NCBI GenBank assembly: GCA_020355165.1
Contig: CP070661.1
Coordinates: forward strand, 175,129 to 219,014
Direction: 5' to 3'
DNA: 43,886 nt
Origin: Burkholderiales bacterium
GTDB taxonomy: Bacteria > Pseudomonadota > Gammaproteobacteria > Burkholderiales > Burkholderiaceae_F
Shown: in pieces, positions 1 through 9,909 of the stretch
How the letters are laid out: the number at the start of each line of letters is the position of its first letter
How positions within the stretch are numbered: the stretch's first letter is position 1
Made by a program: the position numbers and the translations under genes
Notes under the pieces: model-generated
Told to the model about the DNA's origin: nothing
The model's input: the letters and a program-made list of their open reading frames with translations, nothing else
The model's database searches: none

Positions 1-19
1 CAACAGCAGGACGAGCACG

Positions 20-643
20 TCAGGGAAGCTCGGCGATGCCCGCCTGGCGCAGCAGCTGCGCGGTCTCGAACAGCGGCAGGCCCATCACGCCCGAGAAGCT
101 GCCCTCGAGGTGCTCGATGAAGGTGGCGGCCATGCCCTGGATGGCGTAGCCGCCCGCCTTGTCGTACGGCTCGCCGCCCGCGCAGTAGCGCTCGATCTGC
201 TGCTCGGAAAGCGCTCCGATGCGCACCGCCGACACCGACTCGGCGGTGAAAAGCTCCGGCCGTGCCGCCGGGCCGCGGGCCAGCGCGACGAAGGTCCGGA
301 CCTCGTGCGTGCGGCCGGCCAGCCGGCGCAGGAAGGCCGCCGCCTCGGCGCGATCGGCCGGCTTGCCGAGGATCTCGCCGTCGACCGTGACCACCGTGTC
401 GGCGGCGAGCACCGGGTGCAGGGCCAGGTGCCGCATGCCGAGCACCTGCAGTCCGAAGCTGGCCTTGGCGGTGGCGACGCGGGCGGCGAAGGCGGCGGCG
501 CTCTCGCCCTCGTGCGGCGTCTCGTCGATGTCGGGGCCGCGCGGCTGCGCCAGCCGCAGCACCAGCGGCTCGAAGCGCACGCCGATCTGCCGCAGCAGGT
601 CGCGCCGGCGAGGGCTGCGCGAGGCAAGGTAGAAGTCGGTCAT
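20..643 (-). CDS. maf: Maf-family nucleoside triphosphate pyrophosphatase
   Basis: This 207-residue protein belongs to the Maf/YhdE family, cytoplasmic pyrophosphatases that hydrolyse non-canonical or pyrimidine NTPs to the monophosphate plus PPi. The N-terminal motif SRSPRRRDLL (residues 8-17) is the phosphate-binding signature. The ADTVV motif at 81-85 holds the probable catalytic Asp82, and a KAGGYAIQG motif lies near residue 165. Length is normal for the family. The ATG at 643 is the only good start. It is the last gene of the rsfS–rlmH–maf run, 14 bp beyond the rlmH stop, an order common in betaproteobacteria. Whether it is the dTTP/UTP-specific YhdE type or the m7GTP-specific YceF type is not settled here. 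Confidence 0.93.
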   Translation of the reverse strand: MTDFYLASRSPRRRDLLRQIGVRFEPLVLRLAQPRGPDIDETPHEGESAAAFAARVATAKASFGLQVLGMRHLALHPVLAADTVVTVDGEILGKPADRAEAAAFLRRLAGRTHEVRTFVALARGPAARPELFTAESVSAVRIGALSEQQIERYCAGGEPYDKAGGYAIQGMAATFIEHLEGSFSGVMGLPLFETAQLLRQAGIAELP

Positions 644-657
644 CGTTACCCCCGGGT

Positions 658-1125
658 TCAGGCGCGATGGTAGGGGTGCCCGGCCAGGATCGACCAGGCG
701 CGGTACAGCTGCTCGATGAGCAGCAGGCGGGCGAGCGCGTGCGGCAGCGTCATGCTCGACAGCCGAAGCTGCAGCGGGGCGGCGCGACGGAGCTCCTCGC
801 TCAGGCCGTCCGGCCCGCCGATCACGAACGCCGGCGAGTCGCCGCGGTCGCGCCAGCGGCCGAGCTGCTCGGCAAAGGCGGCACTGGTCATGTCGCGGCC
901 TCGTTCGTCGAGCGCCACCGTCACGCTGCCCGCCGGCAGCGCCGCGCGCAGGCGCTCGCCCTCGGCGGCGCGGATCCGCTGCGCCGGGCGGCCGTCGCGC
1001 GGCTCCGGCTTCAGCTCGCGCAGGTCGACCGCGAACTCGTGCGGAAAACGCTTCAGGAACTCGGCGATCGCCTCATCGGCCCACCGCGGCTGGCGCTGGC
1101 CGATCGCGATGATCGAGATCTTCAT
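658..1125 (-). CDS. rlmH: 23S rRNA (pseudouridine1915-N3)-methyltransferase RlmH
   Basis: RlmH is a SPOUT-fold enzyme that uses S-adenosylmethionine to methylate pseudouridine 1915 in helix 69 of 23S rRNA on the assembled 70S ribosome. The 155-residue length is exactly typical. The protein starts MKISIIAIGQ. The trefoil-knot SAM-binding segment is visible as FVIGGPDGLSEELRR (about residues 101-115), and the C-terminal helix ends in the conserved HPYHR. It follows rsfS by 45 bp and precedes maf by 14 bp, so the three are probably co-transcribed. Nothing unusual was seen. Confidence 0.96.
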   Translation of the reverse strand: MKISIIAIGQRQPRWADEAIAEFLKRFPHEFAVDLRELKPEPRDGRPAQRIRAAEGERLRAALPAGSVTVALDERGRDMTSAAFAEQLGRWRDRGDSPAFVIGGPDGLSEELRRAAPLQLRLSSMTLPHALARLLLIEQLYRAWSILAGHPYHRA

Positions 1126-1170
1126 CGGCGGCCGTGCCGTCGCTGGGGTGGCTGCGGCCGACCGCGCCGC

Positions 1171-1542
1171 TCAGGCGGCAACGCGGCCGCGCGCCGGCGC
1201 GGCGAGCTTCATCCGCACCGGCCTGCCGCCCCAGATCTCCTCTAGCGCGTAGTAATCGCGCACGGCCGGCTGCATGATGTGCACCACGACGTCGCCGAGG
1301 TCGACCAGCACCCACTCGCCGGCCTCGGACCCCTCGACGCTGATCACCTGGCCGCCGGCAGCCTTGACCTTCTCGGCCACGCTCGCGGCGAGCGCCCGCG
1401 TCTGCCGGTTGGAAGTGCCGCTGGCGATGACGACGCGGTCGAACAGTTCGGTCAGACTGGTCGTGTTGAAGACCCTGATGTCCTGCGCCTTGACGTCCTC
1501 GAGGGCGTCGACGACGAGGCGCTGCAGCTTGCGGATGTCCAT
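1171..1542 (-). CDS. rsfS: ribosomal silencing factor RsfS
   Basis: RsfS (DUF143 family) binds ribosomal protein uL14 and blocks subunit joining when nutrients are short. The protein has 123 residues from the ATG at 1542 (MDIRKLQRLV). The reading frame is open further upstream to 1704, but that extension is low-complexity, arginine-rich and overlaps the end of nadD, so the internal ATG is the better start. Family features include the motif DRVVIASGTSNRQ and the C-terminal run VVHIMQP…RDYYALEEIW. It sits between nadD and rlmH in the standard order. The 88-bp gap to nadD holds no recognisable gene. Confidence 0.94.
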   Translation of the reverse strand: MDIRKLQRLVVDALEDVKAQDIRVFNTTSLTELFDRVVIASGTSNRQTRALAASVAEKVKAAGGQVISVEGSEAGEWVLVDLGDVVVHIMQPAVRDYYALEEIWGGRPVRMKLAAPARGRVAA

Positions 1543-1630
1543 CCAGCTCCGTCTGTTGGCCGCCGCTTGCTTCGGATCCGCCCCGCGGTGAGGCACGCGA
1601 CTGCCCGGGGGCGGCCGGGCGGCAGTCGCG

Positions 1631-2281
1631 CTAGCGGTACAGGTGATGGGCCCGAATATAGTCGAGCACCGGCGCCGGCACGATCTCGGCCAGACGGCTG
1701 TCACGCGCGGGGGAGGGCGGCCGCGCCAGCAGCTCGCGGATCTCGGTCGCCGAGGCGTCGACCGGCGTCATCTCGATTTCGACGATGCGGCCGTGCGCCG
1801 CCTCGTGCACGACATGCGGCCTGGCCCAGTGCGCGTTGTAGTACTCCTGAAGCAGGTAGCTCGGCGCCAGCAGCGCGTCGGCGCGCCGCGCCACCGCCAG
1901 GTGGGCGTGCTCGAGCAGCCGCTGCCAGTCGCGCCAGGTGTCGAGCCGCTCGAACTGGTCGGAGCCCATGATCAGCACCAGCGGCACCGCCTCGCCGACG
2001 CTGGCGCGCAGCTCGCGCAGGGTGTCGATCGTGTAGGTTGGCCCGGCCCGCTCGATCTCGCGCATGTCGAGCGCGAAGCGCGGCTCGTCGCCGATCGCCG
2101 CCAGCACCATCTTCGCGCGGTGCGACGCCTCGGTGACCTTGCCCTTCTGCCAAGGCTGGCCGGCGGGGATGAAGCGCACCCGCGCCAGCGCCAGCTGCTC
2201 CAGCGCATCGCGCGCCAGCTGCAGGTGCCCGGCGTGGATCGGGTCGAAACTGCCGCCAAGCAGGCCGATGGCCAACGTCAC
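1631..2281 (-). CDS. nadD: nicotinate-nucleotide adenylyltransferase
   Basis: NadD transfers AMP from ATP to nicotinate mononucleotide, giving deamido-NAD in NAD biosynthesis. The N-terminal nucleotidyltransferase motif [11 protein letters not shown] and the late SATEIRELL motif (family pattern SxTxIR) are both present. The frame is open well upstream, but the conserved start of the family lies at the hemF stop. I choose the GTG at 2281, which overlaps the hemF TGA (GTGA) and suggests translational coupling. A TTG at 2275 two codons later is an alternative. Length is 216 residues, normal for NadD. Confidence 0.94.
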   Translation of the reverse strand: MTLAIGLLGGSFDPIHAGHLQLARDALEQLALARVRFIPAGQPWQKGKVTEASHRAKMVLAAIGDEPRFALDMREIERAGPTYTIDTLRELRASVGEAVPLVLIMGSDQFERLDTWRDWQRLLEHAHLAVARRADALLAPSYLLQEYYNAHWARPHVVHEAAHGRIVEIEMTPVDASATEIRELLARPPSPARDSRLAEIVPAPVLDYIRAHHLYR

Positions 2282-3204
2282 TCCGACGCCCAGTCGCGCG
2301 GTCGCAGGAAATCGCTGTACAGCCTCGCCTCTGCGCTGCCGGGCTGCGGATGCCAGTCGTACTTCCACTCGACCTTCGGCGGCATCGACATCAGGATCGA
2401 CTCGGTGCGCCCGCCGGACTGCAGGCCGAACAGCGTGCCACGGTCGAAGACCAGGTTGAACTCGACGTAGCGGCCGCGCCGGTAGGCCTGGAACGAGCGC
2501 TCGCGGTCGCCGTAGGGCAGGCCGCGGCGGCGCTCGACGATCGGCACGTACGCGTCGAGGAAGGCATCGCCGACGGCCCGCTGCATGGCGAAGCTGCGCT
2601 CGAAGCCGAGCTCGCTGAAGTCGTCGAAGAACACGCCGCCGATGCCGCGCGGCTCGTTGCGGTGCCTGAGGAAGAAGTACTCGTCGCACCAGCGCTTGAA
2701 GCGCGGGTACATCGTCGGGCCGAACGGCTCGAGCGCGGAGCGGCACACGGCGTGGAAGTGGCGCGCGTCGTCCTCGAAGCCGTAGTACGGCGTCAGATCC
2801 ATGCCGCCGCCGAACCAGTACACGTCGTCCTGGCCGGCGGCGTGGGCGCGGAACAGGCGCACGTTCATGTGCACCGTCGGCACGTAGGGGTTGCGCGGGT
2901 GGAACACCAGCGACACGCCCATCGCCTCGAAGGCGCGCCCGGCGAGCTCGGGTCGCTGCGCGGTGGCCGACGGCGGCAGCCGCTCGCCGGTCACGTGCGA
3001 GAAGCCGACGCCGCCGCGCTCGAGCAGGTTGCCGTCCTCGACGATCCGGGTCAGCCCGCCGCCGCCGAGCGGGCTGCCGGGCGGCTTGTCCCAGGCGTCG
3101 GCAAGGAACGGCTTGCCGTCGAGCGCCTCGAAGCGCTCGACGATGTTGCTTTGCAGCCCGAGCAGGTAGCCGTGGACCGCCTTGGCGTCGATCGATGGCG
3201 TCAT
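2278..3204 (-). CDS. hemF: oxygen-dependent coproporphyrinogen-III oxidase
   Basis: HemF decarboxylates coproporphyrinogen III to protoporphyrinogen IX using O2, a late step of haem synthesis. The 308-residue protein carries the HemF signatures [14 protein letters not shown] and [12 protein letters not shown], and the segment FFDDF near the middle. The ATG at 3204 overlaps the stop of the upstream S9 peptidase (ATGA), and its own stop overlaps the nadD start. Haem supply is relevant to NarI, a possible Dnr haem and bacterioferritin elsewhere in the window. Because HemF needs oxygen, a nitrate-respiring cell would be expected to have HemN as well, which is not in this window. Confidence 0.96.
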   Translation of the reverse strand: MTPSIDAKAVHGYLLGLQSNIVERFEALDGKPFLADAWDKPPGSPLGGGGLTRIVEDGNLLERGGVGFSHVTGERLPPSATAQRPELAGRAFEAMGVSLVFHPRNPYVPTVHMNVRLFRAHAAGQDDVYWFGGGMDLTPYYGFEDDARHFHAVCRSALEPFGPTMYPRFKRWCDEYFFLRHRNEPRGIGGVFFDDFSELGFERSFAMQRAVGDAFLDAYVPIVERRRGLPYGDRERSFQAYRRGRYVEFNLVFDRGTLFGLQSGGRTESILMSMPPKVEWKYDWHPQPGSAEARLYSDFLRPRDWASE

Positions 3205-5189
3205 TTCCTCAGATGCCGTCCGATGAACTCGAGCACCGCCTCGTACCAGGCGACGATGTTGCGAGGCTTGAGGATCCAGTGGTTCTCGTCCGGGAAGACC
3301 AGCAGCTCGCTCGGCACGCCGTGGTACTGCAGCGCCTCGAACAGGTTCAGTGCCTCGTTGATCGGGCAGCGGTAGTCGAGCTCGCCGTGGATGATCAGCG
3401 CCGGCGTCTTCCAGTTCTTGATGTGGCGGATCGGCGCGTAGCGGTCGAACCTTGCCATGTCGGCGTACGGGTCCTCGCCGCCCATCTCCAGGTACCACCA
3501 GGCCGGATGGTCGGTGGTGCCGGTGAACTGCGCCATCGTGACGATGCTGGCGTGCGTGATCAGGCACCTGAAGCGGTCGGTCTGCGAGCCGATCCAGTTG
3601 GTCATGTAGCCGCCGAAGCTGCCGCCCATGGCCATCGTTCGTTCGCCGTCGATGTCGGGGCGGGCGATGAGCGCATCGGTGACCGCCATCAGGTCCTGGT
3701 AGCACTGCGCGCCCCACACGTTGCCCCAGATGCCCTGGATGAAGTCCTGGCCGAAGCCGGTCGAGCCGCGCGGGTTCGGCAGCGCCACCGCGTAGCCGGC
3801 CGCCACCGCCAGCAGCGGGTTCCAGCGCCAGTGCCAGCCGTCGGTGTCCATGCCGATCGGTCCGCCGTGGATCCACAGCAGCAGCGGCAGCGGGCCGCGC
3901 GTCGCCTTCGGCCTGACCAGGAAGGTGTGGATCATCGTGCCGTCGGTCGACTTCACGCGCAGGTTCTCCACCGTGGCGAAGTCGGCCGTGTCGTGGCCCG
4001 ACAGCGGCGCCAGCGTCTTTGGCCGGCTGCCCGGCCGGGCCTCGGTGACGAAACACTCGGGCGCCTGCAGCAGTGTCGAGCGGATGCCGGCCACGCGGCC
4101 GTTGACAAGCGCTGCCAGGTCCGAGTGGGCGCCGCCGGCGTCCGGGTGACTCACCCGCTCGACCTTGCCGCCGTCGACGTCGATCGTGAACACCGGCGTG
4201 CAGCCCTGGTCGTCGGCGCTGACGATCAGCTGGCGGCCGTTGGCCGACCAGTCGGCCACCGACGGCCAGCGATCCCAGTCGGCGGCCAGTTCGCCGACGC
4301 TGCCGGAGGCGACGTCGATCACCACCGCCAGCGTCCGTCCGACCGCCTTCGGGCTGCGGAACGAGCGGGTGCTGGCGATCCGGCGGCCATCGGGAGAGAA
4401 CAGCGGCGCGTCGAAGTTCACGCACGGCGCCTCGCCGATCACCCTCTGCTCGCGCGTGTCGGCGTCGATCAGCAGGATCGTCGTGTCCAGTTCGCGGTCG
4501 ATCCCCGGCGTCTGCCTGGTCACCGCCACCAGGCGGCCGTCGGGGGAGACGTCGATCGACGGCTCGATGGCGAACTCGTGCCGCGCACCGGGCGTGAGGT
4601 CGACCCGGCTGCGGCCGCCGGCGTCGCAGGCGATCACGTGGGTGAAGGCGAAGTCCTCGTTCTGGTGCAGCCAGTGGTCCCAGTGGCGCACCGGCTGGCG
4701 GCCGTAGCGGCGCGCGCTCGGCCCCTTCTTCTTCCGCTCGGCCGCGGTGTCGCGCTGCTTCTCGAGCGGCACGTCGGTGAGCACCGGCGCCAGCAGCACC
4801 ATGCGATCGGCGCCCTTCGCGCAGCGGAAGCCCTCGACGCCGAGCGGCTCGTCGGTCAGCATCGCCGGCTCGCCGCCTTCGACCGGCAGGCACCAGACCT
4901 GCATGCGCTTGTCCGCGTCCTCGTCGGCCTTGACCTCGTTCGGCTGCCGGTTAGAAAGGAAGCACAGCGCGCCGTCGTGGCGGAAGCACGGCGAGTTGTC
5001 CTTGCTGTCGCCACGGGTGAGCTGGGTGGCGGGCGAGCCGTCGGTCGGCACCTTCCAGATGTCCGAGACGTACTTGGCGCCGTCGCGGTCGAGCCGCTGC
5101 ACGGTCACGGCCAGCCAGCGCCCGTCGGGCGAGGGCGCGATGGCGGAGACGCGCTTCAGGGCGACGTGCTGCTCGATGGTGTAGGTCAC
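3201..5189 (-). CDS. S9 family (prolyl oligopeptidase-type) serine peptidase
   Basis: This is an alpha/beta-hydrolase peptidase of the S9 family, acyl-aminoacyl or dipeptidyl-peptidase-like, acting on short peptides. The N-terminal ~380 residues look like a PD40/beta-propeller, with repeated [13 protein letters not shown] and [13 protein letters not shown] blades. The catalytic domain has [10 protein letters not shown] (Ser524), Asp605 in GELDYRCP and His637 in DENHW. The frame is open to 5435, but the upstream part is low-complexity and overlaps purD. I take the GTG at 5189 (VTYTIEQH), giving 662 residues. No signal peptide is visible, so it is probably cytoplasmic. Its stop overlaps the hemF start, and it follows purD by 70 bp, an unusual inserted gene in this operon. 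Confidence 0.88.
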   Translation of the reverse strand: MTYTIEQHVALKRVSAIAPSPDGRWLAVTVQRLDRDGAKYVSDIWKVPTDGSPATQLTRGDSKDNSPCFRHDGALCFLSNRQPNEVKADEDADKRMQVWCLPVEGGEPAMLTDEPLGVEGFRCAKGADRMVLLAPVLTDVPLEKQRDTAAERKKKGPSARRYGRQPVRHWDHWLHQNEDFAFTHVIACDAGGRSRVDLTPGARHEFAIEPSIDVSPDGRLVAVTRQTPGIDRELDTTILLIDADTREQRVIGEAPCVNFDAPLFSPDGRRIASTRSFRSPKAVGRTLAVVIDVASGSVGELAADWDRWPSVADWSANGRQLIVSADDQGCTPVFTIDVDGGKVERVSHPDAGGAHSDLAALVNGRVAGIRSTLLQAPECFVTEARPGSRPKTLAPLSGHDTADFATVENLRVKSTDGTMIHTFLVRPKATRGPLPLLLWIHGGPIGMDTDGWHWRWNPLLAVAAGYAVALPNPRGSTGFGQDFIQGIWGNVWGAQCYQDLMAVTDALIARPDIDGERTMAMGGSFGGYMTNWIGSQTDRFRCLITHASIVTMAQFTGTTDHPAWWYLEMGGEDPYADMARFDRYAPIRHIKNWKTPALIIHGELDYRCPINEALNLFEALQYHGVPSELLVFPDENHWILKPRNIVAWYEAVLEFIGRHLRK

Positions 5190-5259
5190 GGACGGTTGCT
5201 CAAGGATGGGTTCGCCGCGCGCAGGGCGCGATGCGGCGGACGCGTGCTCTGCCCGAAGC

Positions 5260-6579
5260 TCACTCGCTAGGCGGCGCAGGCGGTGCCGAAGGCGGCCGCC
5301 GGCTGATGGCGCGGTGGCCAATGTCGGTGCGGTACTGCTGGCCGGCGAAGCGAACCTGCGCCACCGCGTCGTAGGCACGGCGCTGGGCGGCGCGCACGCT
5401 GTCGCCGAGCGCGGTGACGGTGAGCACGCGGCCACCGCTGGTCAGCAGCTGGCCGTCGACGAACTGCGTGCCGGCGTGGAAGACCACGCAGTCCTCGCTG
5501 TCGGCCGGCAGCGCGATCAGCGGGTCGCCCTTGCGCGGCGCCTCGGGATAACCGGCCGCCGCGAGCACGACGCCGAGCGCGGTGCGGCGGTCCCAGTCTG
5601 CCTCGGTCCGGTCCAGCTGGCCGTCGATCGCGTGCTCGAGCAGGTCGAGAAGGTCGGACCTCAGCCGCAGCATGATCGGCTGCGTCTCCGGGTCGCCCAT
5701 GCGGCAGTTGAACTCGAGCGTGCGCGGGTTGCCCTTCGAATCGATCATCAGCCCGGCATACAGGAAGCCGGTGTACTCGATGCCGTCGGCCGCCATGCCC
5801 TGCACCGTGGGCAGGATGATCTCGCGCAGCACGCGGGCGTGGATGGTCGGCGTCACGATCGGCGCCGGCGAGTAGGCGCCCATGCCGCCGGTGTTCGGCC
5901 CCTGGTCGCCGTCGCGCAGCCGCTTGTGATCCTGGCTGGAGGCCAGCGCCAGCACGTGCTGGCCGTCGCTCATGACGATGAAGCTGGCCTCCTCGCCGTC
6001 GAGGAAGTCCTCGATCACCACCCGCGCACCGGCCTCGCCCATCCGGTTGTCGACCAGCATCGCGTCGATCGCGTCGTGCGCCTCGGCCAGCGTCTGCGCC
6101 ACCACCACGCCCTTGCCCGCGGCCAGGCCGTCGGCCTTGATGACGACCGGCGCGCCGCGGCGGCTCACGTAGTCGCGGGCGGCGGTCGCGTCGCTGAAGG
6201 TCTCGTAGTCGGCGGTCGGGATGCCGTGCCGCTTCATGAACCGCTTGGCGAAGTCCTTCGAGCTCTCCAGCTGCGCCGCCGCCTGTGTCGGGCCGAAGAT
6301 GCGCAGGCCGCGGCTGCGGAACACGTCGACGATGCCGGCGGCCAGCGGCGCCTCCGGCCCGACCACGGTCAGGCCCACCTCATTGGCGGCGGCGAACTCG
6401 GCCAGCCCGGTGACGTCGGTGATCTCGACGTTCCTGATCCGTGCGCTCGGGCCGGTGGTGCCGCGCGCCGTGCCGCCGTTGCCCGGCGCCACCAGCACCG
6501 TGGTCACCCGCGCCGAGCGGGCCAGCCGCCAGGCCAGTGCGTGCTCGCGGCCGCCGGAGCCGACGACGAGGACCTTCAT
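5260..6579 (-). CDS. purD: phosphoribosylamine–glycine ligase
   Basis: PurD (GAR synthetase) joins 5-phosphoribosylamine to glycine with ATP, the second step of purine synthesis. The 439-residue protein begins [20 protein letters not shown], the classic PurD N-domain. It contains an ATP-grasp core ([17 protein letters not shown]) and the metal-binding [11 protein letters not shown] segment. The last ~15 residues are a proline/serine-rich extension beyond the conserved domain. The ATG at 6579 overlaps the yebC stop (ATGA). Confidence 0.97.
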   Translation of the reverse strand: MKVLVVGSGGREHALAWRLARSARVTTVLVAPGNGGTARGTTGPSARIRNVEITDVTGLAEFAAANEVGLTVVGPEAPLAAGIVDVFRSRGLRIFGPTQAAAQLESSKDFAKRFMKRHGIPTADYETFSDATAARDYVSRRGAPVVIKADGLAAGKGVVVAQTLAEAHDAIDAMLVDNRMGEAGARVVIEDFLDGEEASFIVMSDGQHVLALASSQDHKRLRDGDQGPNTGGMGAYSPAPIVTPTIHARVLREIILPTVQGMAADGIEYTGFLYAGLMIDSKGNPRTLEFNCRMGDPETQPIMLRLRSDLLDLLEHAIDGQLDRTEADWDRRTALGVVLAAAGYPEAPRKGDPLIALPADSEDCVVFHAGTQFVDGQLLTSGGRVLTVTALGDSVRAAQRRAYDAVAQVRFAGQQYRTDIGHRAISRRPPSAPPAPPSE

Positions 6580-7301
6580 TGCTCCATCGCCGCGGTGGTG
6601 TAGACGGACTGCACGTCGTCGAGATCGTCCAGTGCGTCGAGCAGCTTCTGCATGCGCGCCGCATCGTCGCCGGCGAGGACGGTCTCCGAGGTCGCCTTCA
6701 TCGTGACCTCGGCGACCTCGGGCTTCAGCCCGGCCCTGTCCAGTGCCTCGGTGACTGCCTGGAAATCGCCGGGCGCGCAGACGATCTCGACCGAGCCGTC
6801 GTCGTTGGTGATCACGTCCTCGGCGCCGGCCTCCAGCGCCGCTTCCATCGCCTGCTCCTCGGAAGTGCCGGGTGCGAGCAGGAACTGGCCGCAGTGCTTG
6901 AACATGAAGGCGACCGAACCGTCGGTGCCGAGATTGCCGCCGTGCTTGGTCAGCGCGTGACGCACCTCGGCGGCGGTGCGCGTGCGGTTGTCGGTCATGC
7001 AGTCGACCATCACCGCCGCGCCGCCGATGCCGTAGCCCTCGTAGCGCACCTCCTCGTAGCTCACGCCCTCGAGCTTGCCGCTGCCGCGGGCGATTGCCGC
7101 CTGCAGCTTGTCCTTCGGCACGTTGCCGAGCCGCGCCTTGTCCAGTGCCAGCCGCAGGCGCGCGTTCATCAGGGGATCGGGACCTCCGTCGCGCGCGGCG
7201 ACCGTCACTTCACGGATGATCTTGGTCCACAGCGAGCCGCGCTTGGCGTCCTGCCGGTTCTTGCGGTGCTGGATGTTGGCCCATTTCGAATGGCCGGCCA
7301 T
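6576..7301 (-). CDS. yebC: YebC/PmpR-family regulatory protein
   Basis: This 241-residue protein starts [20 protein letters not shown], the hallmark of the YebC/PmpR family (TACO1 in eukaryotes). Members have been described both as DNA-binding transcriptional regulators and as translation factors that relieve ribosome stalling. The internal signatures [10 protein letters not shown] and [11 protein letters not shown] are present. It is the first gene of the minus-strand housekeeping run and overlaps purD by 4 bp. The 136-bp divergent region 7302-7437 separates it from the plus-strand ATPase gene. Confidence 0.95.
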   Translation of the reverse strand: MAGHSKWANIQHRKNRQDAKRGSLWTKIIREVTVAARDGGPDPLMNARLRLALDKARLGNVPKDKLQAAIARGSGKLEGVSYEEVRYEGYGIGGAAVMVDCMTDNRTRTAAEVRHALTKHGGNLGTDGSVAFMFKHCGQFLLAPGTSEEQAMEAALEAGAEDVITNDDGSVEIVCAPGDFQAVTEALDRAGLKPEVAEVTMKATSETVLAGDDAARMQKLLDALDDLDDVQSVYTTAAMEQ

Positions 7302-7437
7302 GGTCGGTGTCTGGCTGCACTTCGGAGGGCGGCGAGTCTAACATTCGAGGCTGTTCGGCCAGCCTTCGAACCACCGTCGAATCCTGCCGACGACACTGCG
7401 TCTGGACGCCCGCGACCCACCGAATTCAGAGGAGACG

Positions 7438-8958
7438 ATGGCCGAACCCCTGATCATCGCCAAGGCAGGAGAACACGACCTCGCGCTGCTGCCAGCGCTG
7501 GCCAACCGGCACGGCTGCATCACCGGCGCCACCGGCACCGGCAAGACGATCACGCTGCAGGTGCTGGCCGAGCGCTTCTCGGCGATCGGCGTGCCGGTGT
7601 TCATGGCCGACGTCAAGGGCGACCTGACCGGCATCGCCAACGCCGGCAAGGCGAGCCCGAAGATGGCCGAGCGGCTGCACAAGTACGGCCTCGCCGAGCC
7701 CCGCTGGCAGGGCTTCCCGGTCACGCTGTGGGACGTCTGGGGCGAGCAGGGTCATCCGGTGCGCGCCACCGTCTCCGACATGGGGCCGCTGCTGGTCTCG
7801 CGCCTGCTCGGCCTGAACGACACCCAGGAAGGCGTGCTGACGCTGGCGTTCAAGATCGCCGACGACAGCGGCCTGCTGCTGCTCGATCTGAAGGACCTGC
7901 GGGCGATCGTGCAGTACGTCGGCGACAACGCGGCGCAGTTCAGGACCCAGTACGGCAACGTCTCGGCGGCGTCGATCGGCGCGATCCAGCGCGGCCTGCT
8001 GCAGCTCGAGGAGCAGGGCGCCGAGAAGTTCTTCGGCGAGCCGATGCTGAACATCGAGGACCTGATGCAGGCCGCCGACGGCAAGGGGGTGATCAACATC
8101 CTCGCCGCCGACAGGCTGATGAACAGCCCGCGCCTGTACGCGGCCTTCCTGCTGTGGCTGCTGTCGGAGCTGTTCGAGAACCTGCCGGAGGTCGGCGACC
8201 CCGACAAGCCGAAGCTGGTCTTCTTCTTCGACGAGGCACACCTGCTGTTCGCCGACGCGCCGGCGGCGCTGCTGGAGAAGGTCGAGCTGGTGGTGCGGCT
8301 GATCCGTTCCAAGGGTGTCGGCGTCTACTTCGTCACCCAGAACCCGCTCGACATCCCGGAGAAAGTGCTCGGCCAGCTCGGCAACCGTGTGCAGCATGCG
8401 CTGCGCGCCTTCACGCCGCGCGACCAGAAGGCGGTCAAGTCGGTGGCGCAGACGATGCGACCGAACCCGAAGCTGGACCTCGAGCGGGCGATCCTCGAGC
8501 TCGGCGTCGGCGAGGCGCTGGTCTCCCTGCTCGACGCCAAGGGCACGCCGGGCGTCACCGAACGAGCGTGGGTGCTGCCGCCGGCCTCGCAGATCGGCCC
8601 GATCGGGCCTGACGAGCGGCGCGCGCTGATTGGCCGTTCGCTCGTGGCGGGCGTGTACGAAAGGGCGATCGACCGCGAATCGGCGTTCGAGATGCTGAAG
8701 GCGCGGGCGCAGCAGGCGGCACCGGCAGCGGACGGCAAGGGCGCGGCCGGCGGCACGGCACCGGCGCCGGCCGGCGGCGGCATCCTCGGCGGCCTCGGCG
8801 ACATCCTGTTCGGCTCGACCGGACCGCGCGGCGGCCGGCGCGAGGGGATGGTCGAGGCGGCGGCGAAGAGCGCCGCGCGCTCGGTCGGCTCGTCGATCGC
8901 GCGCGAGATCTCGCGCGGCATCCTCGGCTCGCTGCTCGGCGGCAGGCGCAGGCGTTAG
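7438..8958 (+). CDS. HerA/YjgR-like ATPase (DUF853 family)
   Basis: A 506-residue P-loop ATPase of the DUF853/YjgR group, related to HerA-FtsK translocases. Walker A is GATGTGKT at residues 30-37, followed by [12 protein letters not shown]. Walker B is [10 protein letters not shown] near residue 265, and [27 protein letters not shown] resembles the sensor region. The C-terminus is a glycine- and alanine-rich linker ending in an arginine-rich tail (GGRRRR), which may bind nucleic acid or anchor the protein. A clear Shine-Dalgarno (AGAGGAG) precedes the ATG. The cellular role of the family is not established. The gene stands alone. Confidence 0.87.
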   Translation: MAEPLIIAKAGEHDLALLPALANRHGCITGATGTGKTITLQVLAERFSAIGVPVFMADVKGDLTGIANAGKASPKMAERLHKYGLAEPRWQGFPVTLWDVWGEQGHPVRATVSDMGPLLVSRLLGLNDTQEGVLTLAFKIADDSGLLLLDLKDLRAIVQYVGDNAAQFRTQYGNVSAASIGAIQRGLLQLEEQGAEKFFGEPMLNIEDLMQAADGKGVINILAADRLMNSPRLYAAFLLWLLSELFENLPEVGDPDKPKLVFFFDEAHLLFADAPAALLEKVELVVRLIRSKGVGVYFVTQNPLDIPEKVLGQLGNRVQHALRAFTPRDQKAVKSVAQTMRPNPKLDLERAILELGVGEALVSLLDAKGTPGVTERAWVLPPASQIGPIGPDERRALIGRSLVAGVYERAIDRESAFEMLKARAQQAAPAADGKGAAGGTAPAPAGGGILGGLGDILFGSTGPRGGRREGMVEAAAKSAARSVGSSIAREISRGILGSLLGGRRRR

Positions 8959-9080
8959 CCGCCAGCGGCCTCCGACACGGTTGGCAAGCGGCGCCGCGCC
9001 GGCCGGGCGCGCGAAGCAACGCGCATGTCGTGGCCGACGCTTGGCCGCAGCGCAGGCGGCGCCGACTCCGCGCCCGCGGC

Positions 9081-9656
9081 CTACTTGCCGCGGCTGCTGT
9101 GCAGGTGGGTCCAGTCGACGCCGCGTCGCTCGGCCATCGACTGGCCGAGCGCGTCGAGGTCGACTTCGCCGAGGCAGCCCTTCAGCGCATCGGCGACCAC
9201 CGTGTCCTCCAGTTCGCAGTGTGCGCGATAGCCGGCGGCGAACCGCTGCACGAGCTCGCGCTCGAGCTTCGCCGGCTGGCCGGCCTCGAGGGCCAGCAGC
9301 GTCGCCCGCACCTGCTGCCAGAGCCTGCCGAGCTCGAGGTGCTCGGCCTGCAGCCGGTCGAGCGCGCTGAACACGGCGGCTGCCTTCTTCGGCGCCCGCC
9401 GCGGCAACAGGCGGCGCAGCAGCGGGAACAGGTCGACCTCCTCGTCCTCGTGGTGGCGCGGCGCCGCCTCGTCGAAATAGCGGCGGATCGACGCCGCCGT
9501 CACCTGGGCGGCCTCGTCGGCTCCCTTTTCCCGCAGGTGCTCGTCCAGACGCTCGAGCAGGCTGGCCATGCGCCGCACGCGGTCGTGGCAGGCGAGCCAC
9601 AACTCGAGCGGCTGGTCGAAGCCGGCCGCCGGGGTGCGGAAATCGATCAGGGCCAC
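9081..9656 (-). CDS. hemerythrin-like domain protein
   Basis: This 191-residue helical protein carries the hemerythrin diiron ligand pattern: ACHDRV, then the PRHHEDEEVDLFP segment (HxxxE type), then AEHLEL and later RAHCELED. Hemerythrin-like proteins bind O2, NO or iron in the cytoplasm, and several are induced by NO. The GTG at 9656 is chosen because GGGAGGTGACC lies directly upstream, a strong Shine-Dalgarno at good spacing. The frame stays open further upstream, but that part is not family-like. A TTGACTTGAGTCAA palindrome is centred about 120 bp upstream, so control by the Dnr-like regulator encoded at 11850-12560 is likely but inferred. Confidence 0.85.
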   Translation of the reverse strand: MALIDFRTPAAGFDQPLELWLACHDRVRRMASLLERLDEHLREKGADEAAQVTAASIRRYFDEAAPRHHEDEEVDLFPLLRRLLPRRAPKKAAAVFSALDRLQAEHLELGRLWQQVRATLLALEAGQPAKLERELVQRFAAGYRAHCELEDTVVADALKGCLGEVDLDALGQSMAERRGVDWTHLHSSRGK

Positions 9657-9769
9657 GGTCACCTCCCGGGTGCGAAACTGCGGCCGCCCGACCCTTCGGC
9701 CGTGCGGTCGGCAGGCGCGCAGTCTGCGCGCGCCGACCGTGTCGTCGGCAATACCCACTTCGGTTGGCG

Positions 9770-9783
9770 TTGACTTGAGTCAA
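9770..9783. promoter_or_regulatory. candidate FNR/DNR-type box upstream of the hemerythrin gene
   Basis: The site TTGACTTGAGTCAA is TTGA-N6-TCAA with 5-bp palindromic arms TTGAC/GTCAA, close to the FNR/ANR/DNR consensus TTGAT-N4-ATCAA. It lies in the intergenic region about 120 bp before the GTG of the hemerythrin gene. A cognate Crp/Fnr protein with the matching E-xx-SR recognition helix is encoded 2 kb away. No convincing -10 element was found at the class II spacing. Confidence 0.55.
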
Positions 9784-9804
9784 GCGCCCGACCGCCGGCG
9801 TGGC

Positions 9805-9909
9805 TCAGCCGCTGTTCAACGCCCAGAGTGGATCACGCTGCAGCGCGGTGCCGACAATCCAGGCGAAGACGAGCACGGCGGCGAGCAAGGCCGGGCCGCG
9901 CCGGATCAG
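9805..9909 (-). CDS. possible 34-residue single-span membrane protein
   Basis: Directly after the nitronate monooxygenase-like gene the frame reads LIRRGPALLAAVLVFAWIVG and ends DPLWALNSG. It has a positively charged start, one hydrophobic segment and a short polar tail, the look of a small membrane peptide. The only start coupled to the preceding gene is a CTG at 9909 that overlaps its stop (CTGA). A TTG seven codons in is the alternative, giving about 27 residues. There is no recognised family. It could be chance read-through of GC-rich DNA, and the non-standard start keeps confidence low. Confidence 0.3.
   Translation of the reverse strand: MIRRGPALLAAVLVFAWIVGTALQRDPLWALNSG

Noticed and set aside
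1..19. Start of a further gene (for example rng) after maf
   Set aside because: Only 19 bp remain before the window edge, with no recognisable start or conserved residues.
2278..4893. A single 871-residue frame joining an upstream stretch to HemF
   Set aside because: Only the part after the ATG at 3204 resembles a protein family. The upstream part is the shadow of the S9 peptidase gene, so this is not a fusion protein.
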